Assembly: GCA_025058175.1 (NCBI GenBank)
Contig: JANXED010000004.1
Span: 31,139 to 95,138, forward strand
Source: Candidatus Calditenuaceae archaeon
GTDB taxonomy: Archaea; Thermoproteota; Nitrososphaeria_A; Caldarchaeales; Calditenuaceae
Length of the DNA stretch: 64,000 bases
Direction of reading: 5' to 3'
The notes under the pieces are model-generated. The model worked only from the letters and a program-made list of their open reading frames with translations, was not told the origin of the DNA and searched no databases. A program made the position numbers and the translations under genes. Below, piece by piece: positions 34,896 through 43,637 of this stretch (position 1 is the stretch's first letter; every line of letters begins with the position of its first letter).

Positions 34896-36505
34896 CCGAG
34901 CCCGACCGGACGTTTGGAACCTTCGCCAGGGTCTGCGGCATCCTCGAGTCCACCCCATCTAGGTCCGAGAAGGTGAGGATAGCGGCCCAGTACCTGAAGT
35001 CCTTGGACCCGGACGACGCCGCGGTCGCGGCCATGCTGATAATCGGGAGGACAGTTAGGGAGAGGGAGAGGGACCTCGCGGCCATAGGCTGGAGCGCGCT
35101 GAGCTCGGCCCTCAGGTCAGTGGGACAGAGCGTCCTCCTGGAACACAGGCCCTTGACGGTCTCGGAGGTCTGGTCGACGCTCGAGGGGCTAAAGGCCCAC
35201 ACTGGTCCCGGCTCGAGAGAGAAGAAGGTCAGGGTCCTCTCTGCGCTCCTCAGCAGGTGCGACGAGCTCGAGAGGGAGTGGCTCCTCAGGATCCTCTCAG
35301 GCGAGATGAGGCACGGAGTCAGCCACGGCCTGATGCTAGAGGTGGCCTCGAGGCTCTCCTCCACCGACCTCGAGGAGGTGACGATCGCGGACATGCTGTT
35401 GGGCGACGTCGGCGAGTTGGTCCGTAGGGCGCTCACGGGGACGCTCAAGGAGGTGGGGCTCGAGCCGATGAGGCCGGTCAGGCCGATGCTGGCGGAGATG
35501 GCATATGACCCTTCAGAGATCCTCGCAGCCCACGGGGGGAGGACGCTCGTCGAGCCGAAGATGGACGGCGTCAGGGTCCAGGTCCACCGGAGGTCAGGGG
35601 AGGTGAGGGTCTTCACGAGGAGGCTAAAGGACGTCACCCACGCGCTCCCGGAGGTCGTCGAGGAGGTCTCCGGGTCGGTGAGGTGGGACGAGTTCATCCT
35701 CGACGGCGAGGTCGTCGCGATCGACGAGTGGGGAAACCCGCTGCCCTTCCAGGAGACGATGAGGAGGGTCGGGAGGGAGAGGAGCGTGGAGGAGGTGGCG
35801 CCGCTCGTGCCGGTCAGGCTCTGGGTCTTCGACGTGATCTTCGCGGACGGCCGCCCGACGATAACTCGGCCGCTCTCGGAGAGGAGGAGGGCCCTCGAGT
35901 CCGCGGTCGACCCCGAGCTCCTCACGCCTGCCAGGATCTGTGCGACGAAGGCCGATGTCGAGGAGGCCCTCGAAGAGGCCCTGAGGAAGGGGCACGAAGG
36001 GGTGATCGCGAAGGACCCCGAGAGCAGGTACTACCCCGGAAGGAGGGGCGCGAGGTGGCTGAAGCTGAAGCCCTCGGAGACGCTGGACGTGGTGATCGTG
36101 GCCGCGGAGTGGGGCCACGGCAGGAGGTCCGGATGGCTCTCCAACTACCACCTGGCCGTGAGGGACGAATCCAGGGGAGGATACGCGGTCGTCGGGAAGA
36201 CCTTCAAGGGCCTCACCGACGAGGAGTTCGAGCGGATGACGAGGAGGCTCCTCGAGCTCAGGACCTCCGAACATCCCTGGGGGGTTGAGGTGCGGCCCGA
36301 GGTGGTCGTCGAGGTCGCCTTCAACGAGGTCCAGCGGAGCCCCAGGTACGAGTCAGGCTACGCCCTCAGGTTCGCGAGGGTCGTCAGAGTGAGGGACGAC
36401 AAGAGCCCCGAGGAGGTCTCGACGCTCTCCGAAGTCGCGGACGTCTACCGCAGGCAGTTCCTGGGCAAGGGGAGGCTTGACCTGAGTCGCCTGCCGTCCG
36501 ATTGA
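34892..36505 (+). CDS. lig2: ATP-dependent DNA ligase (second copy)
   Basis: The 537-residue product has the same domain order as the first ligase but is clearly divergent: an N-terminal helical domain, the nucleotidyltransferase motif EPKMDGVRVQVHR (lysine about residue 223), TRRLKDVTH, LDGEVVAID, LWVFDVIFADG, GVIAKDPESRYYPGRRG, WLKLKPSETLD, and an OB fold (VVGKTFKGLTDEEFERM). It resembles shorter archaeal and bacterial LigB-type enzymes. TTG 34892 overlaps the alaX stop. It may serve repair rather than replication; this is inferred from redundancy. Confidence 0.93.
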   Translation: MTEPDRTFGTFARVCGILESTPSRSEKVRIAAQYLKSLDPDDAAVAAMLIIGRTVRERERDLAAIGWSALSSALRSVGQSVLLEHRPLTVSEVWSTLEGLKAHTGPGSREKKVRVLSALLSRCDELEREWLLRILSGEMRHGVSHGLMLEVASRLSSTDLEEVTIADMLLGDVGELVRRALTGTLKEVGLEPMRPVRPMLAEMAYDPSEILAAHGGRTLVEPKMDGVRVQVHRRSGEVRVFTRRLKDVTHALPEVVEEVSGSVRWDEFILDGEVVAIDEWGNPLPFQETMRRVGRERSVEEVAPLVPVRLWVFDVIFADGRPTITRPLSERRRALESAVDPELLTPARICATKADVEEALEEALRKGHEGVIAKDPESRYYPGRRGARWLKLKPSETLDVVIVAAEWGHGRRSGWLSNYHLAVRDESRGGYAVVGKTFKGLTDEEFERMTRRLLELRTSEHPWGVEVRPEVVVEVAFNEVQRSPRYESGYALRFARVVRVRDDKSPEEVSTLSEVADVYRRQFLGKGRLDLSRLPSD

Positions 36506-36537
36506 GTCGAGCCCATCCCGAAGGGCTCCCGTTCGCT

Positions 36538-37386
36538 TCAGAGCCTGATCGACGCCAGGAGCGCGATCGAGACCGTCGCGAGCCATGGCGAGGAGGCCTT
36601 GAACGACCTCCACGCGAGCTGCGGGTCCGGACTCCTGAGGAGCCTCAGGCTGTAGAGCGCGAAGGGTGCGGTGAGAGGCAGGGAGGCGAGCACGTAGACG
36701 GTCGGCGACGGGACGACGAGCGCCCCAGCGGCCCAGACCGGCAGCGCGGAGAGGTTCGAGAGCGCGGTTATCCTCGAGGCCCTCTCGACTCCGACCCTCA
36801 CCGGGAGCATCGGGAGCCCCGCGGCCCTGTACTCCTCGACGCCCCTTATCGCGAGAGCCCAGAAATGACCCGGGGTCCAGAGGAAGACCAGGACGGCCAG
36901 CAGGACAGCCGGCAGGCCTATCTCGCCTGTGGCTGCGGCCCAACCGGCCAGCGGAGGGAAGCTCCCTGCGACTCCTCCTATCACCACGTTCCAGACCGTC
37001 CTCCTCTTCAGGAGCAAAGTGTAAACGACGACGTAGAACAGCATGCCCGAAGCGATGAACAGCGTCGCGAGCGGGTTCAGGGCGAGCCAGGAGAGGGCGA
37101 GCGAGGCGGTCGAGCTTACAAGCCCCAAGACCAGCGCCGCCCTTCTGGAGACCCTTCCTGAAGGGAGCGGCCTCCGCGAAGTCCTCCTCATCCTCGAGTC
37201 CAGGTCAACATCGAGGTAGTTGTTCAGCGCCGTAGACCCGCCTGCTGCGAGGTAGCCGGCTGCGGAGAGTGCGACCGCACCGAGAGAGCCTCCTCCTGCT
37301 GCGAAGTAGCAGACTAGGGCCGTGAGAACGTTCAAGAGGGCGATCTTAGGCTTGGTCAGCGAGACGTAGTCTCTCAGGCTAGCCAT
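36538..37386 (-). CDS. ctaB: protoheme IX farnesyltransferase (heme O synthase)
   Basis: The 282-residue product is a UbiA-type polytopic prenyltransferase of the heme O synthase family: SLTKPKIALLNVLTALVCY, the Asp-rich motif NNYLDVDLDSRMRRTSRRPLP, VVYTLLLKRRTVWNVVIGGVAGSFPPLAGWAA and TPGHFWALAIR. It converts heme B to heme O for heme-copper oxidases. ATG 37386 is favoured: a TTTTAATA element lies about 29 bp upstream. The longer frame crosses it. No oxidase genes are in the window. The start-proximal gap to 37524 holds only this promoter. Confidence 0.93.
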   Translation of the reverse strand: MASLRDYVSLTKPKIALLNVLTALVCYFAAGGGSLGAVALSAAGYLAAGGSTALNNYLDVDLDSRMRRTSRRPLPSGRVSRRAALVLGLVSSTASLALSWLALNPLATLFIASGMLFYVVVYTLLLKRRTVWNVVIGGVAGSFPPLAGWAAATGEIGLPAVLLAVLVFLWTPGHFWALAIRGVEEYRAAGLPMLPVRVGVERASRITALSNLSALPVWAAGALVVPSPTVYVLASLPLTAPFALYSLRLLRSPDPQLAWRSFKASSPWLATVSIALLASIRL

Positions 37387-37524
37387 TCGTCGGCGTCCTA
37401 CCTGCTGCGGTATTAAAACCGGACCCGTCAACGCGTCCCGTTCGGTTAGCTCGGAGAGGCGGCCCGCGCGTCCGATCCACACGGTGCGAGCAGCGCCCGA
37501 CGGCCCACGGAATTCTGCCCCGAT

Positions 37525-38151
37525 TCAGCCCTCTTCCGGCACGCCCTCGTCCGTCCGCCGAGGAGCCTCGGGGGAGCTGAGCGAGGCTATCGCCCTCATG
37601 AGCTCCTGCCTGTCGACCTCGACCTTCGACCTCCACCCCACGACCAAGGCGTCGTCCTCGGTCCTGACGAGGTATCCGCGCCTCACCAACCTCTCCAGGA
37701 CGCTCTCGACCCTCCACTTCTGGTACTTGGCTTCGAGGAGCTCTACGACCTGCTTGTAGGGCGCCCTCTCGTTGTTCGCGAAGAGATATGCCAGCGTCAC
37801 CGCGAGGATCGCGACCTCGTCGATCGAGTAGCCCATCGTCCCGAGGTCGTAGAGCGAGAGCGGCTCCGCGACGACGACGTAGTACCTGACCCTGTCTGGG
37901 TCATCGGCTCCCTCCTCCGGCACGGCCCTGACCTTCAAGCCCACCCTCCTGAGCCTCGCGTCCGCGGCCTCCAGCACCCTCTGGTAGTTCCTCCCGAGCC
38001 TCCTCCTCAGCTCCCACCCCCTTACGCCGGGCTGCCTGTGCCCCGCGGTCAGCATCATCGCGACCGCTAAGGCGACCTTCCTCTCCAGCTTCGTGAGCTC
38101 CGGCGACTCCTCTGGCCTAACCTGCGGCTCCGACTCCAAGCCGACCCCCAC
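37525..38151 (-). CDS. tandem winged-helix protein resembling MAGE/Nse3 (KITE-like)
   Basis: The 208-residue product is not certain. Its pattern resembles the two winged helices of Nse3/MAGE proteins. The first is LERKVALAVAMML, ELRRRLGRNYQRVLEAADARLRRVGLKV followed by a strand RYYVVVAEP. The second is GYSIDEVAILAVTLAYLFANNERAPYKQVVELL, VESVLERLVRRGYLVRT and VVGWRSKVEVD, like the family's closing 'WGPRA..E' element. KITE proteins bind kleisins in SMC5/6 complexes. Other winged-helix families (TFE or RPC34-like) are alternatives. It stands alone, upstream of ctaB on the same strand. Confidence 0.45.
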   Translation of the reverse strand: MGVGLESEPQVRPEESPELTKLERKVALAVAMMLTAGHRQPGVRGWELRRRLGRNYQRVLEAADARLRRVGLKVRAVPEEGADDPDRVRYYVVVAEPLSLYDLGTMGYSIDEVAILAVTLAYLFANNERAPYKQVVELLEAKYQKWRVESVLERLVRRGYLVRTEDDALVVGWRSKVEVDRQELMRAIASLSSPEAPRRTDEGVPEEG

Positions 38152-38310
38152 GATTTCCGGTCGTCATTAAGCGTTTGCCCACTTTGAAGGTCCCCCACGC
38201 CCGGATGAGTTCGCCAGAGCGGTCCGAGCCTCCTGAATTCCGGCTCGTAAGACGTGAATCGATGACTCGAACTCATACAACAACGAGCCGGTGATTGATA
38301 TAACGACGTG

Positions 38311-38321
38311 ATTATACAATT
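38311..38321 (+). repeat. direct repeat ATTATACAATT, copy 1 upstream of the ttr-type operon
   Basis: An 11-bp match to copy 2 at 38359-38369, 48 bp start to start, in an AT-rich 278-bp gap. This spacing would put both sites on nearly the same DNA face. Possible binding sites for a transcription factor. Confidence 0.5.
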
Positions 38322-38358
38322 TCGTGTTACCTAGAAGGCGTTGAACTATCGGTCTTCT

Positions 38359-38373
38359 ATTATACAATTGTAT
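38359..38373 (+). promoter_or_regulatory. palindromic operator candidate (repeat copy 2 extended to ATACAATTGTAT)
   Basis: Positions 38362-38373 read ATACAATTGTAT, a perfect 12-bp palindrome containing the second copy of the direct repeat. It lies about 25 bp upstream of the TATA box of the molybdoenzyme operon, where archaeal activators or repressors often bind. Confidence 0.5.
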
Positions 38374-38397
38374 GCAGATGTAAACTACGCAAAACGG

Positions 38398-38405
38398 TTA
38401 ATATT
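38398..38405 (+). promoter_or_regulatory. TATA box of the ttr-type operon
   Basis: TTAATATT lies 25-32 bp before the ATG at 38430, giving a leaderless transcript for the first gene of the operon. Confidence 0.65.
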
Positions 38406-38429
38406 GAAGGGAATGACACCTTAAAGGCG

Positions 38430-39068
38430 ATGACGGCGACGCGCCGGGAATTCCTAGCCGCGGTCGCCTCGACCGTAGCGTTGAGCGTCACTCCACCTGG
38501 ACCGGCACCGAAGAGGACCGGGAAGAGGTACGCGATGTTGATCGACGTGGAGAAGTGCTTCGGGTGTATGGCCTGCGTTGTCGCCTGCGCAGCAGAGAAC
38601 AACGTCCCCCTAGGGGTATTCAGGACATGGATAGAGCAGCTGGAGAAGCCCGACGGGACGAGGCTCTTCATCCCGAAGCAGTGTAACCACTGCGACGACC
38701 CGCCCTGCGTGCCTCCCTGCCCGACGCACGCTACTTATGTGACGCCCGACGGGCTCGTTCTGGTCAACGACGAGCTCTGCATCAGCTGCGGCGCCTGCAT
38801 CGAGGCCTGCCCTTACGGCGCGCGCTACAGGAACCCGGTCAAGGGAGTGGCTGACAAGTGCACGTTCTGCGAGCACAGGATCGCGGAGGGCCTCCTCCCC
38901 GCCTGCGTGGACGCCTGCCCGACCGGCGCGAGGGTATTCGGTCCGTTGACCGAGGACAACGAGCTCTCGAGGACCGTGAGGAGCAGGCCGACTCAGGTCC
39001 TGAAGCCGCACACCGGCGCCGAGCCGATGATCTTCTACCTTAGCCTCCCTGATGAGGTGAACAGGTGA
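38430..39068 (+). CDS. ttrB: 4Fe-4S ferredoxin subunit of a TtrB/PsrB-type molybdoenzyme
   Basis: The 212-residue product carries a twin-arginine-like leader (ATRREFLAAVAS) and four [4Fe-4S] cluster motifs: CFGCMACVVAC, CNHCDDPPCVPPC, CISCGACIEAC and CTFCEHR...ACVDAC. It transfers electrons between the membrane subunit and the catalytic subunit. The leader and subunit order suggest the complex faces the outside. The gene order B-C-A equals ttrBCA (tetrathionate reductase) and srdBCA (selenate). The exact substrate is unknown. Confidence 0.88.
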   Translation: MTATRREFLAAVASTVALSVTPPGPAPKRTGKRYAMLIDVEKCFGCMACVVACAAENNVPLGVFRTWIEQLEKPDGTRLFIPKQCNHCDDPPCVPPCPTHATYVTPDGLVLVNDELCISCGACIEACPYGARYRNPVKGVADKCTFCEHRIAEGLLPACVDACPTGARVFGPLTEDNELSRTVRSRPTQVLKPHTGAEPMIFYLSLPDEVNR

Positions 39069-40174
39069 TGGTCGTCGAGTACTTCTACCCGAACGAGGCG
39101 GCACAGCCTCTGCTCTGGCGTCCGGTGCTCTTCGCCTACACGCTGCTGATCTCCGGAGCCGACCTCTTGATCCTCGCGGCGGTCGCCCACCTGTCGGGAG
39201 TGCTGAGGAGGGCGATACCTCTCCTGACGACCCTGGGGTTGGCATTCTTCGCGATCGTCCTGCTCGGGCCGCTGGCGGACCTCGGCGTCCCTCACAGGGC
39301 TCCGTTGATCTTCCTGACCCCGCACGTAGCACCTACGGCCTCCGTGCCCGGCGTCTCGCTGATCGCCCTCCAGTCCGTCCTCTGGGTGGTCGGAGTAGTG
39401 CTCGCGGCCGTCTTCGCGCTGCTGATCTTCTCCTATCCGTCCTACATCGCGTCCACGACCTCGGCCGGCATACAGAGGGCGATCCACAGGGCCCTCTCGC
39501 TCAACGTGAACAGCGAGGAGAAGTACAGCTCGGTCCTGAGGGCCGCCAAGGTCGTGGGTGCCGTCATGCTCTTCCCGATGGTGATGTGGGGGATCTACCC
39601 GGCGACGCTCCTCGTCATCCAGACCTGGAACCCGATCTGGAGGAACTGGACGCTCCTCCCGGTCATCTACTTCGTAGAGACGTTCTGCGTCGCCACCGCG
39701 AGCTTCCTCCTCTTCTACTACGCGATGAACTGGCGTTCGGTCGACCGGGAGGTCCTCGAGCCGATGCTGAGGATCCACGGCGCGAGCTCCGTCTCCGTGG
39801 CAGGACTGATAGGCCTCCAGATGGCGGTCTGGGACATGTGGTCTCCCTCGGTCTCCGCGATGGTCTCGCACATCGTCCCGATCCTTTACCTCGTGATTGC
39901 GCTGATGCTGGTGAGCTTCGCGGTCTCCTTCGTGGCCGTGAAGTTCCCGGCCGCCACCCTCGCCGTCTCGCTCGTCACGTTCGCGGGCACCTTCGCAAAC
40001 AAGTGGAACATACTGATCAACGCCCAGACCATATCCAAGACGGGACTGGCCTACTTCGAGCCCCACCTCCACGGCCCGTGGGTCTTGGAGACAGCGGCCC
40101 CGATAGCCGCGGGCGTCCTGCTCTTCGTCGTCCTCTCATCGATCTTCCCCTTGGAGGTGAGGGGGAGTGGTTAG
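39068..40174 (+). CDS. ttrC: NrfD/PsrC-type membrane quinol oxidase subunit
   Basis: The 368-residue product is an NrfD-like integral membrane protein with eight to nine predicted helices. Blocks include EAAQPLLWRPVLFAYTLLISGADLLILAAV at the N terminus and ISKTGLAYFEPHLHGPWVLETAAPIAAG near the C terminus. It oxidises menaquinol and passes electrons to the ferredoxin subunit. ATG 39068 overlaps the ttrB stop (GTGATG); GTG 39065 is the alternative. Its end overlaps the large subunit by 8 nt. Confidence 0.88.
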   Translation: MVVEYFYPNEAAQPLLWRPVLFAYTLLISGADLLILAAVAHLSGVLRRAIPLLTTLGLAFFAIVLLGPLADLGVPHRAPLIFLTPHVAPTASVPGVSLIALQSVLWVVGVVLAAVFALLIFSYPSYIASTTSAGIQRAIHRALSLNVNSEEKYSSVLRAAKVVGAVMLFPMVMWGIYPATLLVIQTWNPIWRNWTLLPVIYFVETFCVATASFLLFYYAMNWRSVDREVLEPMLRIHGASSVSVAGLIGLQMAVWDMWSPSVSAMVSHIVPILYLVIALMLVSFAVSFVAVKFPAATLAVSLVTFAGTFANKWNILINAQTISKTGLAYFEPHLHGPWVLETAAPIAAGVLLFVVLSSIFPLEVRGSG

Positions 40175-43100
40175 CAGGAGGGCGGTAGTGAGGGGGGTAG
40201 TCGGAGCGGCTTCGCTGGGAGTCTTCCTGGCAGGGTACTGGCACACCGTCGAGAGGATCGTGAAGCCGACCGCGCAGCTCTACAAGCCCGACAGGACCTT
40301 TGGGACGGGAGTAAGATACGTCTACACGTCCTGCCTCGGCTGCAACGTCAGGTGCGGGATCAGGGTGAGGGTCGCGACCGTCGACGGCATCGAGGTGATC
40401 GAGAGGATCGAGGGCAACCCGTACCATCCCTACAACAGGTACGTCTCGGTGGACCACCAGGTCAACAGGTACAGCGAGATCGATTACAGGACGTCGCCCA
40501 GCGAGGCGCTGAAGGTCGGGTCGACCCTTTGCGCCAGGGGTCAGGACGGCATCCACTACGTCTACGACCCCTACAGGATAGTCAAGCCCCTGAAGAGGGC
40601 TGGCCCGAGGGGGAGCGGCAAGTGGAAGGAGATCTCCTGGGAGCAGCTGATCAAGGAGGTCGTCGAGGGAGGGGTCATCGAGGAGACCGGCGAGAGGCTG
40701 CCGGGGATCAGGGAGATCTACGTCTTTGGGAGGCTGAGGGACGCGGGCTTCGAGAATCCGAACGACATCTTGACGGCGATCAGGCGCGACGCGGACGAGC
40801 TGGTGAAGAAGGCGGCCGACCCCGCGGTCACCGCGGAGAAGCTCGACGAGCTGGTCAAAGCCTTCAAGGAGAAGTGGTCTAGGATCCTCGGCGAGAAGGG
40901 CGTCAAGCTCGAGGACGTCCTGATCGACCCTGACAACCCCGACCTCGGGACCAAGGCTAACATGCTCGTGTACATGAGGGGGAGGGGCCAGGACAACGCC
41001 GACACCTTCGCGAACAGGTTCGTGAGGGCGGTCGGGAGCGTCAACTGGCTGAGGCACACCTCCTCTTGCCAGTTGGCCTTCTACGCGGGCAACTACCTCT
41101 GGTCGGGCTTCTACGACATCAACGCGGACATCATGGGCGCGGAGGTCCTGATAATGGCCGGCGGGGCGCTGGGGAGGCTCCACCCGGGAGCCACCGGACA
41201 GGGAGCCCTAATCGAAAGGGCCGCGAACGGCGAGGTCAAGGTCTACTACGTCAACCCGATCGGCCCGAGGGTCTCCGCGAACGGCAATATCGTCTGGGTC
41301 CCTGTTAAGCCGGGAACCGACGCGGCGCTCGCTCTAGCCGTCGCGCAGCTGATGATCAAGAACGGGTGGATCAACAGGGAGTTCCTCCAAGCGCCCTCCC
41401 TTAAGGCCGCTGAGAAGATAGGGTACCCGTACTGCAGCAACGCGACCTGGCTCGTCGTGATGGAGGAGAAGCACAAACTCTACGGGTCGTTCCTGACCGA
41501 CACCGCGCTGGGGATCGGGGAAGACGGGAAGGCCGTCGTCAGGGCAGGGGAAGGGTTCGCGGTCCACGACGCCGTCGACAGGGCCGAGCTCGAGTTCTCG
41601 GGGAAGGTGAGACTCGCGACCGGGGAGGAGGTCCTGGTCAAGACCGCCTTCACGATCTTCAAGGAGACCGCGTTCAGCAGGACCGTAGAGGAGTGGGCGA
41701 AGATCTGCGGCGTCGACCCGAAGCTGATCGAGCAGATGGCAAGGGACTTCGGACAGGCCGCGCCGAGGGCCGCGACCTACATCCACAGAGGCGTGGCAAT
41801 GCACCCGAACGGCGAGTACACCGTCTGGGCCCTGAGGAGCCTCGACATCCTGATCGGGAACTTCCACAGGATCGGGGGGATACTTGGGAGGCCGTCCCTG
41901 ACATCTTACAACAACTACCTCTACAACTGCAGCGCGAGCGGTTACGGCGAGCCTGTCAGGTGGGGCCCGGCGATCGACAGGCACTACGCGGAGTATGAGA
42001 AGACGCTCATGTACTACAGGAAGGTCAAGCGCGGCGAGAACCCATACCCCGCCAAGAGGCCCTGGTACCCGCTCTCGCCTGAGGAGAGCTACACCGAGCT
42101 CTTCGCGGGCATCGACCAGGGCTACCCGTACCCTGTCAAGGTCCTGATATTGTACTTCGCGAACCCGGTGATCGCGACCAACTTCGGCGTCAAGTTCGTC
42201 GAGGTGCTGAAGGACACGAGGAAGCTCCCGCTCTTCATCGGGATAACCACCACCATCAACGAGACCTACCTCTACGCAGACTACCTAGTGCCGGACACCA
42301 CATACCTCGAGACCGGGACAATGGGCGTCCACTTCCTCTACGGAGGAGGCCTCGGGAGGCTCCTGGCCGAGTGTTGGAGGTCTCCTGTGATCATGCCGCT
42401 CACCCAGAGGATCAGCGACAGCCCTGACGGGAAGCCCAGGTACGCCTCGTTCTGGGAGTTCTTCATAGACGTCGGGAAGGCCCTCGGCGCGGCTGGATTC
42501 GGCGAGAAGGCGATACCCGGCACCCCGCGGAGGAAGTATGAGGGGAAGTGGTTCCCGGTCCACAGCGCCTGGGACTACATCCTCAGGGTCTACGCCAACG
42601 GCGCCGCGAGCGCGATGGAGAGGGGGGTAGTCCCGAAGGAGATACCTGGGGAGGACGTGAGGTTCGTCGAGCAGAACTACCCGATCGCGAAGTTCAAGGA
42701 CGTCCTCCCGGAGGACGAGTGGAGGGCGGCGGCCTACTGCCTCGCCAGGGGAGGGGTCTTCACCAAATACGAGGAGTCCTTCACCGAGAGGGGCTTCTCG
42801 AAGAGGAGCGTCCCGGGGACCAGAGTGTTACAACTCTGGCACGACAAGCTCGCGAAGACGCCCAACAGCGTCACCGGCAAGAAGTTCTGGGGCGGACCGG
42901 CGTACTTCGAGCCTGCGACCTACGCGCCAGTCAAGGCTGAGGCGAAAGGCGTGCCGTTCGCAGGTACCTCCCTGAGGGCCCTCTACCCGGAGAGCGAGTA
43001 CCCGTTCCTCTTGACCTTCGAGTCAGGGCCGCTCTACACCAAGCACCGGAGCGCGAACTACTACTGGATCAAGACCATCCTGCCGGAGAACTTCGTGCTG

Positions 43101-43616
43101 ATCAACAGGGAGGACGCAACGGTCCTCGGGATCAAGACAGGCGACGTAGTCCTGATCGAGAGCCCATACGGCTCGATCGAGGCCCCGGCCGTCGTGACCG
43201 CCTCGGTCGCGAAGGGCGTCGTCGCGGTGCCCTACGGGATGGGCAGGTGGGCGGAGACGGTCCTCGTCAGGCCGAACTACGTCAAGATGAAGAAGTCGCC
43301 GGAGGCCCTCAGGGAGCTACCTGAGAGGATGGTCGTCCCGGAGACCGCGGTCAACCCGGTCAAGCACCTCCCAGAGGTCGTCAAGAGGGTCCTCTTCACC
43401 GACAGGCCGAGTGACTACTACGTGAAGGGCCTCGCGGTTGACGAGTGGAGGTTCAACGGAGTCACTCCGAACCCGATCCAGCTTGGCGACGAGTCTCTCG
43501 GCGACTGGCCGATGGTCTCCTGGATCGGCGCGGGTCAGTCCTACTTCTACAACCCTGTGAAAATCGTGAAGACGGGGAAGGCGAAGAAGCTGCCCGCGCA
43601 CCAGATCGTCTGGTGA
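40167..43616 (+). CDS. ttrA: molybdopterin oxidoreductase catalytic subunit (TtrA-like)
   Basis: The 1149-residue product belongs to the DMSO reductase family. It has a Tat leader (SRRAVVRGVVGAASLGVFLAGYW), a [4Fe-4S] motif CLGCNVRCGIRV with the fourth Cys in STLCARGQD, molybdopterin-binding blocks (VYMRGRGQDNADTFANRF, YIHRGVAMHPNGEYTVWALRSL) and a C-terminal domain starting near VLGIKTGDVVLIESPYGS. The size and B-C-A order fit tetrathionate reductase TtrA or SrdA better than NarG or PsrA. HTSSCQLAFYAGN contains a Cys that could be the Mo ligand. Substrate not provable here. Confidence 0.85.
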   Translation: MVSRRAVVRGVVGAASLGVFLAGYWHTVERIVKPTAQLYKPDRTFGTGVRYVYTSCLGCNVRCGIRVRVATVDGIEVIERIEGNPYHPYNRYVSVDHQVNRYSEIDYRTSPSEALKVGSTLCARGQDGIHYVYDPYRIVKPLKRAGPRGSGKWKEISWEQLIKEVVEGGVIEETGERLPGIREIYVFGRLRDAGFENPNDILTAIRRDADELVKKAADPAVTAEKLDELVKAFKEKWSRILGEKGVKLEDVLIDPDNPDLGTKANMLVYMRGRGQDNADTFANRFVRAVGSVNWLRHTSSCQLAFYAGNYLWSGFYDINADIMGAEVLIMAGGALGRLHPGATGQGALIERAANGEVKVYYVNPIGPRVSANGNIVWVPVKPGTDAALALAVAQLMIKNGWINREFLQAPSLKAAEKIGYPYCSNATWLVVMEEKHKLYGSFLTDTALGIGEDGKAVVRAGEGFAVHDAVDRAELEFSGKVRLATGEEVLVKTAFTIFKETAFSRTVEEWAKICGVDPKLIEQMARDFGQAAPRAATYIHRGVAMHPNGEYTVWALRSLDILIGNFHRIGGILGRPSLTSYNNYLYNCSASGYGEPVRWGPAIDRHYAEYEKTLMYYRKVKRGENPYPAKRPWYPLSPEESYTELFAGIDQGYPYPVKVLILYFANPVIATNFGVKFVEVLKDTRKLPLFIGITTTINETYLYADYLVPDTTYLETGTMGVHFLYGGGLGRLLAECWRSPVIMPLTQRISDSPDGKPRYASFWEFFIDVGKALGAAGFGEKAIPGTPRRKYEGKWFPVHSAWDYILRVYANGAASAMERGVVPKEIPGEDVRFVEQNYPIAKFKDVLPEDEWRAAAYCLARGGVFTKYEESFTERGFSKRSVPGTRVLQLWHDKLAKTPNSVTGKKFWGGPAYFEPATYAPVKAEAKGVPFAGTSLRALYPESEYPFLLTFESGPLYTKHRSANYYWIKTILPENFVLINREDATVLGIKTGDVVLIESPYGSIEAPAVVTASVAKGVVAVPYGMGRWAETVLVRPNYVKMKKSPEALRELPERMVVPETAVNPVKHLPEVVKRVLFTDRPSDYYVKGLAVDEWRFNGVTPNPIQLGDESLGDWPMVSWIGAGQSYFYNPVKIVKTGKAKKLPAHQIVW

Positions 43617-43637
43617 CTCACCCGTAATAGAAGTCTG

